A stretch of DNA of 41,202 nucleotides from Achromobacter agilis (GCF_900496965.1 NZ_UFQB01000039.1:1-41202); one strand, 5' to 3'. Shown: positions 7,496 to 16,830, counted from the stretch's first letter. Program-made: numbers and translations. Notes: generated by a model not told the origin, from the sequence alone.

Positions 7496-8485
7496 TCAGT
7501 CCAGGCTCAGGTTCGCTTCCTTGACCACGCGCTGCCACTTGGCGATTTCGGCGCGGCGGAAGGTGTCCAGTTCGGCGGGCGTCGAGCCGATGGGCTCCGC
7601 GCCGATGCCGGCGAGCTGCCCGGCGATGGCGGGATCCTTCAAGACCTTGGCCAGCGCCTGCGACACCTGCTCCACGATCGCGGGCGGGGTGCCAGCCGGG
7701 GCGAACACGGCGTTCCATTCATAGGTTTCATAGCCCGGCACGCCGGACTCGGCGATGGTGGGCAGATCGGGCGCGGTCTTGGAGCGCTCCAGGCCGCCGA
7801 CGGCGACGGCGCGCAGCTTGCCGTTCTTCACGTGCTGCCAGGCCGACCCCATGCTTGCGAACATCACCGGCACCTGGCCCGACATCACGTCGATCATGGC
7901 CGGACCGCCGCCTTTGTAGGCCACGTGCTGCAGCTGGGTTTTGGCAAGTAGGTTGAACAGCTCGCCGGCCAGATGCTGCGCCGAGCCCGGGCCCGCCGAG
8001 GCGAAATACACGTGGTCCTTCGCGCCGGGCTGCCCCAGCTTGATCAGGTCGGCCACGGTCTTGACTTCATACGACGGCGTGACCACCAGCACGTTCGGAA
8101 CGCGCAGCAGCAGGGAGACGGGCGCGAACGCCGTCAGCGTGTCGAACTGCATCTTCGAATGCAAGGCGGGATTCTGTGCGTGGTTGGAGGCGTCCAGCAT
8201 CAGCGTATAGCCGTCGGGCTGGGCCTTGGCCACGACCGCGCCGCCGATCATGCCGCCGGCGCCGCCCCGGTTTTCGATGACGACGGGCTGGCCCAGCTCC
8301 GCGGCCAGCTTGGGGCCGATCAGGCGCGCCACCACGTCCACGGTGCCGCCGGGCGGATAGGTGACGACCAGCGTGATGGCGCGTTCGGGATAGGCGGCGG
8401 AGGCGGCGCCGGCCGCGCCGGCGAGCAGGCCGGCGGCCGCGAACAGGGCGCTGCGGCGCGCCAGGCGTTGGAACAGGTGGGTCAT
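7496..8485 (-). CDS. Bug-family (TctC-like) periplasmic solute-binding protein
   Basis: A 329-residue secreted binding protein. The signal peptide has a twin Arg followed by an Ala-rich core and ends near residue 30 (AGAASA), and the mature start YPERAITLVVTYPPGGTVDVVAR is typical of the Bordetella Bug/TctC family. Later family motifs include LGQPVVIENRGGAGGMIGG, FASAGPGSAQHLAGE, VAYKGGGPAMIDVMSGQVPVMF and PDLPTIAESGVPGYE. These proteins bind small, usually carboxylated solutes. No tripartite permease (TctA/TctB) lies nearby, which is usual for orphan Bug proteins. The ATG overlaps the upstream amidohydrolase stop (ATGA), so the two are translationally coupled. The coupling suggests the ligand is related to the hydrolase substrate. 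Confidence 0.92.
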   Translation of the reverse strand: MTHLFQRLARRSALFAAAGLLAGAAGAASAAYPERAITLVVTYPPGGTVDVVARLIGPKLAAELGQPVVIENRGGAGGMIGGAVVAKAQPDGYTLMLDASNHAQNPALHSKMQFDTLTAFAPVSLLLRVPNVLVVTPSYEVKTVADLIKLGQPGAKDHVYFASAGPGSAQHLAGELFNLLAKTQLQHVAYKGGGPAMIDVMSGQVPVMFASMGSAWQHVKNGKLRAVAVGGLERSKTAPDLPTIAESGVPGYETYEWNAVFAPAGTPPAIVEQVSQALAKVLKDPAIAGQLAGIGAEPIGSTPAELDTFRRAEIAKWQRVVKEANLSLD

Positions 8486-9318
8486 GGTTTGTCTCCTTGG
8501 AATTGGAACAGCTGCAACGGCGTGTCGGCAAGCAGGATGCGCCGGTGCTCGGGGTCGTCGATCCAGGCGTCCAGCCACTGCGTTGCGGCGGGGTAGGACG
8601 CCAGATGGCGATGTTCGGTATGGGGCCAGTCGCTGCCCCACATGAGGCGGGCGGGCGTATAGGCGTCGAGCAGTTGCTGCGCGGCGATCCGCCCGGATGC
8701 CGCGCAGGCCGGGGTCTGCCAGTTGCGGTAGGGCGCGGACAGCTTGACCCACACGCGGCCGCTGCTGGCCTGGCGCAGCAGGTACTGGAAGCCGGGGTCG
8801 GATACGCCCAGCGCGGGATCGGGGCGGCCGAAATGATCCACGACCACGCGGCACGCCGCGGCCAGCAGCGCCGGCAGGATTTCGGGCAGGCGGGCAGCCG
8901 GGAGATGGACTTCGACGTGCCAGCCCAGCGCGTTCACGCGGTCCAGCAGCGCGCGCCAGCGGGGCAGGCGCAGGTCGGGAACGGGCAGGCCGATCAGGTT
9001 CAGCCGGATGCCCACCACGCCTGCGCGGGCCAGCGCCTGCAATTGCGCGGGATCGATGCCGGGCGCCACCACGGCGACGCCGCGCAGGCGCCCGGGCGCG
9101 GCGCGCAGGGCCTCGGCCAGATGGCTGTTGTCGGTGCCCAGGAAGCTGGGCTGCACCAGCACGCCGTGGCTCAGTCCATGCGCGTCCAGCAGCGCCAGGT
9201 AGCTGGCCAGCGTGGCGTCGTAGTCCGGGGTGTGGCGGCGCGTCGTGGCCAGCGCCAGTCCCTGGCGGAATACGTGGGCATGGGTGTCGACGGCGGCGCC
9301 GGTCGAAAGCGTGGGCAA
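8482..9318 (-). CDS. Amidohydrolase-family (amidohydrolase 2/PDC-lactonase-like) metal-dependent hydrolase
   Basis: A 278-residue TIM-barrel hydrolase. The metal motif DTHAHVF lies near residue 11. VVVDHFGRPD follows mid-protein, then a VWVKLSAPYRN segment, and RLMWGSDWPHTEH supplies the late Asp. This pattern fits the branch containing 2-pyrone-4,6-dicarboxylate lactonase and related carboxylate lactonases. The start is a TTG at 9318 preceded by CAGGAGA, a strong Shine-Dalgarno that supports this non-ATG start. It is divergent from a LysR regulator and coupled to a Bug binding protein, giving a compact uptake-plus-hydrolysis unit. Substrate is unknown. Confidence 0.88.
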   Translation of the reverse strand: MPTLSTGAAVDTHAHVFRQGLALATTRRHTPDYDATLASYLALLDAHGLSHGVLVQPSFLGTDNSHLAEALRAAPGRLRGVAVVAPGIDPAQLQALARAGVVGIRLNLIGLPVPDLRLPRWRALLDRVNALGWHVEVHLPAARLPEILPALLAAACRVVVDHFGRPDPALGVSDPGFQYLLRQASSGRVWVKLSAPYRNWQTPACAASGRIAAQQLLDAYTPARLMWGSDWPHTEHRHLASYPAATQWLDAWIDDPEHRRILLADTPLQLFQFQGDKP

Positions 9319-9390
9319 AGCGGTCTCCTGCGCGGTGCGCGGGCGGGGCCCGGCGCTGTTCTATAAGCCGGGATTCTAAGAAGACGCTGT

Positions 9391-9420
9391 ATAGTTTTCT
9401 ATTTGGGATAACTGTTTTAT
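9391..9420. promoter_or_regulatory. AT-rich divergent regulatory region with two LysR-type dyads
   Basis: ATAG-TTTT-CTAT (9391-9402) and ATAA-CTGTT-TTAT (9408-9420) are two perfect short inverted repeats in an unusually AT-rich island between the amidohydrolase and LysR genes. LysR regulators commonly bind such T-N11-A-like dyads in the divergent region. This is the best candidate operator. Confidence 0.5.
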
Positions 9421-9435
9421 ATATATCGATTCAAT

Positions 9436-10323
9436 ATGGAAACCCGGCACCTGCGTTACTTCCTGGCGGTGGTGGACCATGGCAGCGTCAGCCGCGCATC
9501 GGAGTGGCTGGGCATCGCGCAGCCGGCCTTGAGCCAGGCGTTGGGCCGCATGGAGAAAGACCTGGGCGTGCGCCTGTTCGATCGCTCGCGCCGGGGCGCC
9601 GCGCCGACGCCCGCGGCGCTGGCTATCCTGGAAGACGTGCGGATCAGCGTGGCGCGCATCGACGCTGCGGCGCACCGGGCGCGCGAGATCGGCCGCGGCA
9701 GCGCGGGGCAGTTGACCATCGGCCTGGTGTCGTCCGCCTTGTTCGACACCTTGCCGCGCGCGCTGCGTGAAATGCGCCGGCAGGCGCCGGGTGTGCGCGT
9801 GATCCTGCGCGAAATGAGCAACGCCGAGCAGGCCGAAGCCCTGCAGACTGGCGAGATCGATCTGGGCCTGATGCACACGCCGGTCGCCGTGGGCGGCCGC
9901 ATGCGCGAACGGCTGCTGCTGCGCGACCGGCTGGTGGCGGCGGTGCCGGACGAATTCGACGTGGCGGACGACGCAATGGTCTCGATGGCGCAGATCGCCC
10001 AGGCCGGATTGGTGATGTATCCGCAAGCGCAGCTGCCGGCCTTCTACGCCGGCATTCTGGATGCGATGCGCAAGGGCGGCCATGATGCGCAGGTGGCGCA
10101 AGAGGCCAACCGCACGCTGACCGTGCTGTCCTGCGTGGCGGGCGGTTGCGGCGTGGCGCTGCTGCCCAGCTGGATCCGCACGATGAACTTCAGGGGCGTG
10201 CGCTTTTGCGATGTGCGCGATGGGCAGCGCCTGCCCAGCTTCGACCTGAGCGCGATCTGGCCGGCACGGTCCGTGCCGACGCTGGCCGATCTGTTCGCCA
10301 ACCTGGACCTGGGCGCGCGCTGA
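9436..10323 (+). CDS. LysR-family transcriptional regulator
   Basis: A 295-residue regulator. Residues 1-60 form the winged HTH (METRHLRYFLAVVDHGSVSRASEWLGIAQPALSQALGRMEKDLGVRLFDR), followed by a linker helix and a two-lobe effector-binding domain (GQLTIGLVSS, then LPSWIRTM near the end). It is divergent from the amidohydrolase-Bug pair, the usual arrangement for a LysR activator of the neighbouring operon. The effector is probably the substrate of that pathway, which is an inference from position. Confidence 0.93.
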   Translation: METRHLRYFLAVVDHGSVSRASEWLGIAQPALSQALGRMEKDLGVRLFDRSRRGAAPTPAALAILEDVRISVARIDAAAHRAREIGRGSAGQLTIGLVSSALFDTLPRALREMRRQAPGVRVILREMSNAEQAEALQTGEIDLGLMHTPVAVGGRMRERLLLRDRLVAAVPDEFDVADDAMVSMAQIAQAGLVMYPQAQLPAFYAGILDAMRKGGHDAQVAQEANRTLTVLSCVAGGCGVALLPSWIRTMNFRGVRFCDVRDGQRLPSFDLSAIWPARSVPTLADLFANLDLGAR

Positions 10324-10363
10324 GGCCATTCCTTTCATTGCGCATGCGTCCGCCCTGTCAGAA

Positions 10364-10385
10364 CGCTTAAGCCAGGCTTAAAGCG
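10364..10385 (+). terminator. Possible terminator after the LysR gene
   Basis: CGCTTAAG-CCAGG-CTTAAAGCG forms a stem with one bulge about 40 nt past the LysR stop, followed by CGCGTTTCTCC with a short T run. A weak intrinsic terminator is possible. Confidence 0.35.
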
Positions 10386-10448
10386 CGCGTTTCTCCGGAA
10401 CCTGACGGCAAGGCCCCGTCTAACCAGAAACGGTTGGAGGACTTGCCC

Positions 10449-12284
10449 ATGGATCTGAATTGGCAGCAGCAACTCGCCGAAAGCGCGCTGTGGCTCGCGC
10501 AGGCGTTCGGCATTACCGCCGTCGCGCTGGCACTGGCCGCGGCCGTGCTCGCGCGGACCACGGATTGGGGACGGAAGTTCTGGCGGCTGGCGTGGCCTTA
10601 CCTCAATCCCCGCCGCAGCTGGCGGCCCTTGCTGACGCTGGCGCTGCTGCTGTTCCTGGCGATGTTCGCGGTGCGCATGACCGTGCTGTTTTCATTCTGG
10701 TACAACGGCTTCTACAGTGCGCTGCAGGCGCTGGACGAGTCCGCGTTCTGGCGGTTCCTGGGCATATTTTCCGTGCTCGCCTGTGTGCACGTGGCGAGGA
10801 CCCTGGCGGACAGCTACGCCGGGCAGGCCTTCGACATCCGCTGGCGCGTCTGGCTTAACGAGCGCCTGACGCGCGACTGGCTGGGCGCGGGCGCCTACTA
10901 TCGCGGCCATTTCCTGGACGCGCCGGTCGACAATCCCGACCAGCGCATCGAGCAGGACATCGCCATGTTCGTCACCGGCTCGCGCACTTTGGCGATCGGC
11001 GCGCTGAGCGCGATCGTGTCGCTGGTGGCGTTCACGTCCATTCTTTGGGGGCTGTCGGGCGCGCTGACCGTGGGCGGGGTGGAGATCCCGCGGGCCATGG
11101 TGTTCATGGTGTATCTGTACGTGATCGTGGCCACGCTGTTCGCCTTTCGCATCGGGCGGCCGCTGATCCGGCTGAACTTCCTGTCCGAACGCCTCACCGC
11201 GAACTTCCGCTATGCGCTGGTGCGCCTGCGCGAGAACGCGGAGAACGTCGCGTTCTACCAGGGCGAAGACGTGGAGCGCGCCACCCTCTGGACCCGTTTC
11301 ACCGCCTATATCGCGAACCTGTGGGCGCGCGTGTACCGGGGCCTGAAGTTCGACGGCTTCAATCTGTCGGTGAGCCAGGTGGCCGTGGTGTTTCCTTTCA
11401 TCCTGCAGGCGCCGCGCTTTTTCAGCGGCGCCATCAAGCTGGGCGACGTCATCCAGACCTCGCAGGCATTCGGGCAGGTGCAGGATTCGCTGTCGTTCTT
11501 CCGCACGTCATACGACACCTTTGCGCAGTACCGCGCCACGCTGGACCGGCTCAATGGATTCCTGGACGCCAACGAGGCCGCGCGCGCCTTGCCGTCCGTG
11601 CAGACGGAGGCGCTGCCCGACGGACTGGACATCGAGGGCGTGCAATTGCGCCGGCCCGACGGCGAGATCCTGCTGCGCGGCCTGGACCTGCGGTTGCGGC
11701 CGGGGCAGGCCCTGTTGATCAAAGGGCCGTCAGGCAGCGGCAAGACCACGCTGTTGCGCGCGCTGGCTGGCCTGTGGCCGTATGCCGAGGGCAAGGTAAG
11801 GCGCCCGCAGGGCGCGTCCGCGCTGTTCCTGTCGCAGCGGCCCTATCTGCCCCTGGGCGATCTGCGCGGCGCGGTGGCCTACCCGGGCCTGGCGCAGCCC
11901 GAGGACGACGCCCGCCTGGCCGACGCGCTGCGGCAGGTGAACCTGGGGCACCTGGCCGGCCGGCTCGATGAGGTGGCGGACTGGGCGCGCATTCTGTCCA
12001 TCGGCGAGCAGCAGCGCGTGGCGTTCGCGCGCGTGCTGTTCAATCGGCCGGCTATCGTATTCCTGGACGAGGCCACGTCCGCCACCGACGAAGGCCTGGA
12101 GCATGCGCTGTACAGCCTGCTGCGCAGCGCGCTGCCGGCGTGCATGCTGGTCAGTGTGGGCCATCGCAGCACGCTGGATGCGTTCCATACCGATCGGCTC
12201 GACCTGGACGGCGCGGGCAACTGGAGAACGGGCCGGATGGAAGCGCGGGCCCAGCCGGTGGAACTGCGCCGCGCCGCGGCCTGA
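10449..12284 (+). CDS. SbmA/BacA-YddA-type ABC transporter (fused permease and ATPase)
   Basis: A 611-residue half-transporter. The N-terminal about 330 residues form a membrane domain of the SbmA/BacA-like fold (about six hydrophobic segments, with RMTVLFSFWYNGFYSALQALDE near residue 76 as a family landmark). The C-terminal ATPase has Walker A GPSGSGKTT near residue 426, the signature LSIGEQQRVAFARVLF near residue 517, and Walker B IVFLDEATSATDE. This matches the E. coli YddA / mycobacterial Rv1819c / ABCD branch, which moves vitamin B12, peptides or fatty-acid derivatives; the substrate here is unknown. The ATG at 10449 has GGAGGA 8 nt upstream and is preferred over a TTG at 10434. It is convergent with aspartate dehydrogenase. 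Confidence 0.9.
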   Translation: MDLNWQQQLAESALWLAQAFGITAVALALAAAVLARTTDWGRKFWRLAWPYLNPRRSWRPLLTLALLLFLAMFAVRMTVLFSFWYNGFYSALQALDESAFWRFLGIFSVLACVHVARTLADSYAGQAFDIRWRVWLNERLTRDWLGAGAYYRGHFLDAPVDNPDQRIEQDIAMFVTGSRTLAIGALSAIVSLVAFTSILWGLSGALTVGGVEIPRAMVFMVYLYVIVATLFAFRIGRPLIRLNFLSERLTANFRYALVRLRENAENVAFYQGEDVERATLWTRFTAYIANLWARVYRGLKFDGFNLSVSQVAVVFPFILQAPRFFSGAIKLGDVIQTSQAFGQVQDSLSFFRTSYDTFAQYRATLDRLNGFLDANEAARALPSVQTEALPDGLDIEGVQLRRPDGEILLRGLDLRLRPGQALLIKGPSGSGKTTLLRALAGLWPYAEGKVRRPQGASALFLSQRPYLPLGDLRGAVAYPGLAQPEDDARLADALRQVNLGHLAGRLDEVADWARILSIGEQQRVAFARVLFNRPAIVFLDEATSATDEGLEHALYSLLRSALPACMLVSVGHRSTLDAFHTDRLDLDGAGNWRTGRMEARAQPVELRRAAA

Positions 12285-12316
12285 GGCGCGATGCGGCCCT
12301 GCGCCCGCGCGGCGGG

Positions 12317-13120
12317 TCAGGTGCCCATGCGCAACGGGCCGGTCAGCTTGCGCAGCGCGGCGACCACGCTTTGCGCGGTGATGCGGCCGGTTTTGGGATT
12401 GGCCGAAGGGATGTTCTGGATTTCCATCGAGAACGAAGCGGAATCGGAGGCGACCTCGACGCGGTGGATGTTGCGTTCCAGGGAGGGATCTGCCCAGATT
12501 TCCAGCGTGGTGCGGTCCGGCCCGATGCCGGCGAGCGAAACGCTGACCGCCACGTTCAGGTTGGCCGGGAACCCCACCGCGGCTTCGCGCGGCGATCCGC
12601 GGAAGATCAGGCGGGGTTCGGTGATGGCGGAGATGTCGATGTCGTGCTCGGCCAGGTAGGGCGCGCCCAGCAGGCCGCGCACCGGCTTGCGGGTGATCAT
12701 AGTGACGGAATGGATGACGCCTTCCGCAGCGGCGGTGATGGCGTCGAGGCCGAGGATGGCGCCGGACGGCACCACGATCTGGCCTTGATGGGCGCGGGCG
12801 AGCTCGATCAGGTCGTCGTGGCGCAGCAGGGCGCCGGAGCTCAGCACGATCAGCTTCTTGCCGGCGCGCAGCACCGGTTCGGCGATGTCGCGGAACACGG
12901 CGGCGGGCGCGCATTCGACGACCACGTCGCACTGCTCGTGCAGCGCGCCGATGGTGGTGAAGGCGGGGGCGCCGTTGGCCCATGCGAAGGCCGGCGGGGC
13001 CTTGGGGTCGCGCACGGCGACGGCGGCCAGCGCGAGGCCGGGCAGCCCGGCGTCCAGGGATTGCGCCACGGCCTGGCCGATGGCGCCGAAGCCGGCGATG
13101 CCGACGCGGTAGCGGTTCAT
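12317..13120 (-). CDS. nadX: L-aspartate dehydrogenase
   Basis: A 267-residue NAD(P)-dependent enzyme converting L-aspartate to iminoaspartate or oxaloacetate, a possible entry to NAD synthesis. It has an N-terminal Rossmann motif GIAGFGAIGQAVAQ, then DVVVECAPAAVFRD and VLSSGALLRHDDL. The C-terminal aspartate-dehydrogenase domain carries FRGSPREAAVGFPANLNVAVSVSLAGIGPDRT and the His-containing NIHRVEV region. Length and motif order match the family. Assignment to NAD biosynthesis rather than aspartate catabolism is not certain, because no nadA or nadC is adjacent. Confidence 0.9.
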   Translation of the reverse strand: MNRYRVGIAGFGAIGQAVAQSLDAGLPGLALAAVAVRDPKAPPAFAWANGAPAFTTIGALHEQCDVVVECAPAAVFRDIAEPVLRAGKKLIVLSSGALLRHDDLIELARAHQGQIVVPSGAILGLDAITAAAEGVIHSVTMITRKPVRGLLGAPYLAEHDIDISAITEPRLIFRGSPREAAVGFPANLNVAVSVSLAGIGPDRTTLEIWADPSLERNIHRVEVASDSASFSMEIQNIPSANPKTGRITAQSVVAALRKLTGPLRMGT

Positions 13121-13287
13121 AGGGATCCGGAAGATAGATGCCGCGCGGCGGCGATTGGACGAGCGGCGCCAGGCTGGCGGACCGCAAGGAGTGAGGCCAC
13201 TGTAGCCAGCGCGCGTGCCAGCGTCAATGCGTGGCGGCCGCGGTCCGCGGGGCTACACTGGCGCCTCGTACCGGCAGGAGCAACGCC

Positions 13288-13779
13288 ATGCGGATTCTTC
13301 CAGAAACGCCTCTCGACCGCGAGGCCATTTTCACGCTGACGCAAGACGCGTTCAAAGACCATCCCCATAGCCAGCAGACCGAGGGCCACATCATCGACGC
13401 GCTGCGCGAGGCCGGCGCGCTGACGTTGTCGCTGGTCGCCTGGGACGGCGGCAGCCCGGTGGGGCACATTGCATTTTCGCCGGTGACGGTCGGCGATGGT
13501 TCGGCGGGCTGGTACGGCCTGGGGCCGCTGGCCGTGCGGCCGGACCGGCAGCGCCGCGGTGTCGGCGCGGCGCTGCTGCGCGAGGGCCTGGCCAGGCTCG
13601 AAGCGCTGGGCGCGGCGGGCTGCGTGGTGCTTGGCGACCCGGCCTACTATGGCCGTTTCGGCTTCGCCCGGGATGCGTCACTGACCTGCCCGGGCGTGCC
13701 GCCGGAGTACTTCATGGCGCGGGTTTTCACGCGTCCCGCGCGAGGCGAGGTCGCCTACCACGCCGCGTTTTCCGTTTAG
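13288..13779 (+). CDS. GNAT-family N-acetyltransferase (YhbS-like)
   Basis: A 163-residue acetyl-CoA-dependent acyltransferase. The acetyl-CoA loop appears as LAVRPDRQRRGVGAALLREGL, followed by CVVLGDPAYYGRFGFA, a signature of the YhbS-type GNAT branch. The ATG at 13288 has GGCAGGAG upstream and is preferred over an in-frame start at 13231. It is divergent from aspartate dehydrogenase, and its TAG overlaps the convergent M20 gene's stop by 4 bp. Acceptor substrate unknown. Confidence 0.9.
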   Translation: MRILPETPLDREAIFTLTQDAFKDHPHSQQTEGHIIDALREAGALTLSLVAWDGGSPVGHIAFSPVTVGDGSAGWYGLGPLAVRPDRQRRGVGAALLREGLARLEALGAAGCVVLGDPAYYGRFGFARDASLTCPGVPPEYFMARVFTRPARGEVAYHAAFSV

Positions 13780-15164
13780 CCGCCTTGCTGCGCGCCGGCC
13801 ATGTAGTCGACCGCCAGATTGGACAGCGCGCGCACGCCGTTGATCAGCCCGGACTCGTCCACGTAGAAGCGCGGCGAATGGTTGGGCGCGGCCTTCTCCA
13901 CGTCCGTGCCCTTGGGCGTCACTCCCAGGTAGAAGAACATGCCCGGCACCTTCTCCTGGTAGAACGAAAAGTCCTCGGAGGCGGTCGATTTGGGCTGCAA
14001 GCCGTAGTTGCCGTCGCCCGCCACGCGGCGCAGGGTCGAACCCATTTTTTCAGTCAGCGCCGGGTTGTTGACGGTGGCGTTATAGAGCTCCACCACGCGC
14101 ACGTCCGCCTTGGCGCCCGCGCTCTGCGCGATCATGTCGGCGGTGCGCGCGATGCGCTGGTGGATGTCCTTCTTCATGCCTTCGTCGTAGGTGCGTATGG
14201 TGCCCGTCATGGCAACGCTGTCCGGCACGATGTTCATGCGGTTGCCGCCGTGGATCGCGCCCACGGTGATGACGGCGGGCTCCAGCATGCTGTTGATCTG
14301 GCGGCTGGGAATAGTCTGCAGGCCCAGGATGATCTGCGAGCTGACTACGATGGGGTCGATACCCGACCACGGCCGCGCGCCGTGCGTCTGCTTGCCGGTC
14401 ACATCGATCCAGAACTGGTCGGCCGCCGCCATGGCGGGGCCGCTGCGCCACGAGAGCTTGCCGGCCGGATAGGCGCTCGACACGTGCAGCCCGAAGATGG
14501 CGTCGACCTTGGGATTGTCCAGCACGCCTTCCTGCACCATCATCTTGGCGCCCCAGATCTTCTTGCCGTCGGGTTCGAAATCGGCGGGGCTTTCCTCGGC
14601 GGGCTGGAAGATGAATTTGACGCTGCCGGGCAGTTCGTCCTTCATGCCGGCCAGCACTTCCGCGGTGGCCATCAGGATGGCGGTGTGGGCGTCATGGCCG
14701 CAGGCATGCATCACATCCACTTCCTTGCCCAGGTACGTGCCTTTCGCCTTGGACGCGAACGGCACGTCGGCCTGTTCCTTGACGGGCAGCGCGTCCATGT
14801 CGGCGCGCAGCGCCACCACGGGGCCGGGTTTGCCGCCCTTGAGCACGGCGACGACCCCGGTGCCGGCTACCCCAGTCTTCACGTCCATGCCGAGCGCGCG
14901 CAGGTGGTCGGCCACCAGCTTGGACGTACGCGTTTCCTGGTTGCCGAGTTCCGGATGCTGATGGATGTCGCGGCGCCAGGCGATGAGCTTGTCTTCGATG
15001 GCTTTGGCGCGCTGGTCGATCTGCGCGGCCAGGGCCGGATCGGGCGCGGGGGCCAGCGGTCCCTGCGTGCCGGGCGCGCTTTGCGCGGCGGCCGGGCCGG
15101 ACATCAGCAGGTGGGCGGCAAGCGCCAGCGGGGCCAGACGGAACAGGGCGTTCGGTTGCGGCAT
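13776..15164 (-). CDS. Secreted M20-family amidohydrolase/aminoacylase
   Basis: A 462-residue metallo-amidohydrolase of the HipO/AmaA type that removes N-acyl groups from amino acids or peptides. The first about 27 residues form a signal peptide (ending AAAQS), so it acts in the periplasm. The zinc-site segments are DVMHACGHDAHTAILM and FIFQPAEESPADF, with PVVALRADMDALPV upstream. The dimerisation insert begins near GVLDNPKVDAIFGLHV, and a late TASEDFSFYQEKVPGMFFYLG supplies the last ligand. GAGGAG lies 10 nt before the ATG. The MFS gene lies 145 bp upstream on the same strand, but a shared operon is uncertain. Confidence 0.92.
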   Translation of the reverse strand: MPQPNALFRLAPLALAAHLLMSGPAAAQSAPGTQGPLAPAPDPALAAQIDQRAKAIEDKLIAWRRDIHQHPELGNQETRTSKLVADHLRALGMDVKTGVAGTGVVAVLKGGKPGPVVALRADMDALPVKEQADVPFASKAKGTYLGKEVDVMHACGHDAHTAILMATAEVLAGMKDELPGSVKFIFQPAEESPADFEPDGKKIWGAKMMVQEGVLDNPKVDAIFGLHVSSAYPAGKLSWRSGPAMAAADQFWIDVTGKQTHGARPWSGIDPIVVSSQIILGLQTIPSRQINSMLEPAVITVGAIHGGNRMNIVPDSVAMTGTIRTYDEGMKKDIHQRIARTADMIAQSAGAKADVRVVELYNATVNNPALTEKMGSTLRRVAGDGNYGLQPKSTASEDFSFYQEKVPGMFFYLGVTPKGTDVEKAAPNHSPRFYVDESGLINGVRALSNLAVDYMAGAQQGG

Positions 15165-15309
15165 GTCTCGTTCTCCTCTCGGTTGTTAACCTGTTATCGA
15201 GTGAGGATCTTACCCGAGCGTTTTGCCGCCGGCGTGTTTGTTACGGACACTTAAAAACAAGCCGTTTTGATTCCGGCCGGTGGAATTCCGCACGCCGGAA
15301 ATCGGGCCG

Positions 15310-16803
15310 TCAGGCCGCGCGCAGGGCGCGCCTTGCGCCGCGCGCGACGATCAGCAGCAACAGGGCCGCCAGCAGCGACGCGGCGCCCGCAGCGAACATC
15401 GCGGCGTGAAAACCGCCGGTCAGCGCATCGGCGAACAGCGTGGCCGCATTGGCGGGCCGTCCGGGGATGTCGTGCAGCGTGATCGCGGCGCGCGCCAGGG
15501 CAGGCGCGTCGGGCGCGCCCGACCGCGACAGCGACGCCGTCAGCGCGTCGATCGCGCGTCCGCTCATCAACGCGCCCAGCAGCGCGATGCCTATCGTCAT
15601 GCCGGTCTGGCGCAGCGCATTCATGGTGGCCGACGCCATGCCGGAACGCTCGCGCGGCACCGTGGCCATCACGGCCATGCTGGTCGACGGCACCGCCAGC
15701 CCCGTGCCCAGCCCCAGCAATACCAGCAGGGACCCGGACACCGCATAGGGCGTGTGGGCTTCGAAGCTGGTCATGCCCAGCATGGCCGCGCCGATGAGCG
15801 TATAGCCGGCGATCATCAGCCGGGGCAGGCCGAAGCGCTGGTTGAGCCGGCCGAACACCACCGAAACCAGTCCGGCCGCGGCGAACTGCGGCGCCAATTG
15901 CCAGCCGGCGGCCAGCGGCGACAGGCCCTGCACGTGCTGCAGGTACAGCGAGAAAAAGAACAGGCTGCTGTAGGCGGAAAATCCCAGCACGAAAGACGCG
16001 AAGTTGGTAATGGCGAAGCCGGCGTCGCGGAACAGGCTCAGCGGCAGGATGGGCCGCGCCGCGCGGTGCTCGACCCACAGGAAGGCGAGCAGTCCGGCGG
16101 CGGCGGTGGCGAGCGCGCCCACGGCCTGCGGCGCGGCCCAGCCATGTTCGCCCGCGGCGATCAGGCCGAAGGTCAGCGCACCCAGCCACAACACGCTCAG
16201 CGCCTGGCCCGCCGGGTCGAACGCGGCGTGTTCGGGGTGCGCGCTCTCCGTAATGCTCCAGGCGCCCAGCGCGATGGCCAGCGCGCCCACGGGGAGGTTG
16301 ATCAGGAAGATGCTCTGCCAGTCGAAGTGCGCGACCAGCACGCCGCCCAGCATCGGGCCCACGATGAGCGAGATCGCGTTGCACGATGCCCAGACGCCGA
16401 TGGCCTGGGCGCGCTCCTTTGGATCGGGGAACGCCTGTGTCAGCAGGGACAGCGCGCCCGGGACGAGCAGGGCCCCCGCCACGCCCTGCACCGCGCGGCC
16501 GATCAGCAGCGCCGTCAGGCCGTCGGCCAGCCCGCACAGGGCCGATCCCGCCGTGAACAGCAGCACGCCCGCCAGCCAAGAGCGCTTGCGGCCGTAGCGG
16601 TCGCCCAGCGGGCCTGCGGACAGCATGAAGGCCGAGAGGAACAGGGCGTAGGCGTCCACCACCCATTGCAGCCCGGCCATGTCGATGCGCAGGGCGGCCT
16701 GCATGGTGGGCAGCGCCACATTGACGATGCTGATGTCCAGGATGGTGATGAAACTGCCCAGGTTGACGGCCAGGACCAGGGCGCGGCGGCGTGCGGGATG
16801 CAT
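15310..16803 (-). CDS. DHA2-family MFS drug efflux transporter
   Basis: A 497-residue major facilitator protein with about 14 hydrophobic segments, as in the QacA/EmrB-like DHA2 group. The first helix has the TILDISIVNVALPTMQ motif (family motif D1). The loop between helices 2 and 3 has GPLGDRYGRKRSWLAG (motif A), and helix 5 is GALLVPGALSLLTQAFP-like. It probably exports toxic organic cations or drugs with proton antiport. A TetR gene is divergent from it, with an operator between them, so it is most likely inducible by its substrates. Confidence 0.92.
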   Translation of the reverse strand: MHPARRRALVLAVNLGSFITILDISIVNVALPTMQAALRIDMAGLQWVVDAYALFLSAFMLSAGPLGDRYGRKRSWLAGVLLFTAGSALCGLADGLTALLIGRAVQGVAGALLVPGALSLLTQAFPDPKERAQAIGVWASCNAISLIVGPMLGGVLVAHFDWQSIFLINLPVGALAIALGAWSITESAHPEHAAFDPAGQALSVLWLGALTFGLIAAGEHGWAAPQAVGALATAAAGLLAFLWVEHRAARPILPLSLFRDAGFAITNFASFVLGFSAYSSLFFFSLYLQHVQGLSPLAAGWQLAPQFAAAGLVSVVFGRLNQRFGLPRLMIAGYTLIGAAMLGMTSFEAHTPYAVSGSLLVLLGLGTGLAVPSTSMAVMATVPRERSGMASATMNALRQTGMTIGIALLGALMSGRAIDALTASLSRSGAPDAPALARAAITLHDIPGRPANAATLFADALTGGFHAAMFAAGAASLLAALLLLIVARGARRALRAA

Positions 16804-16830
16804 AGCGGCGGAAGGAATGGGAGAAGGGGT

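Noticed and set aside
12140..15254. Long open frames opposite aspartate dehydrogenase and the M20 amidohydrolase (about 400 and 490 codons)
   Set aside because: They are antisense shadows of well-supported genes in GC-rich DNA, rich in Arg, Gly, His and Ala, with no domain pattern.
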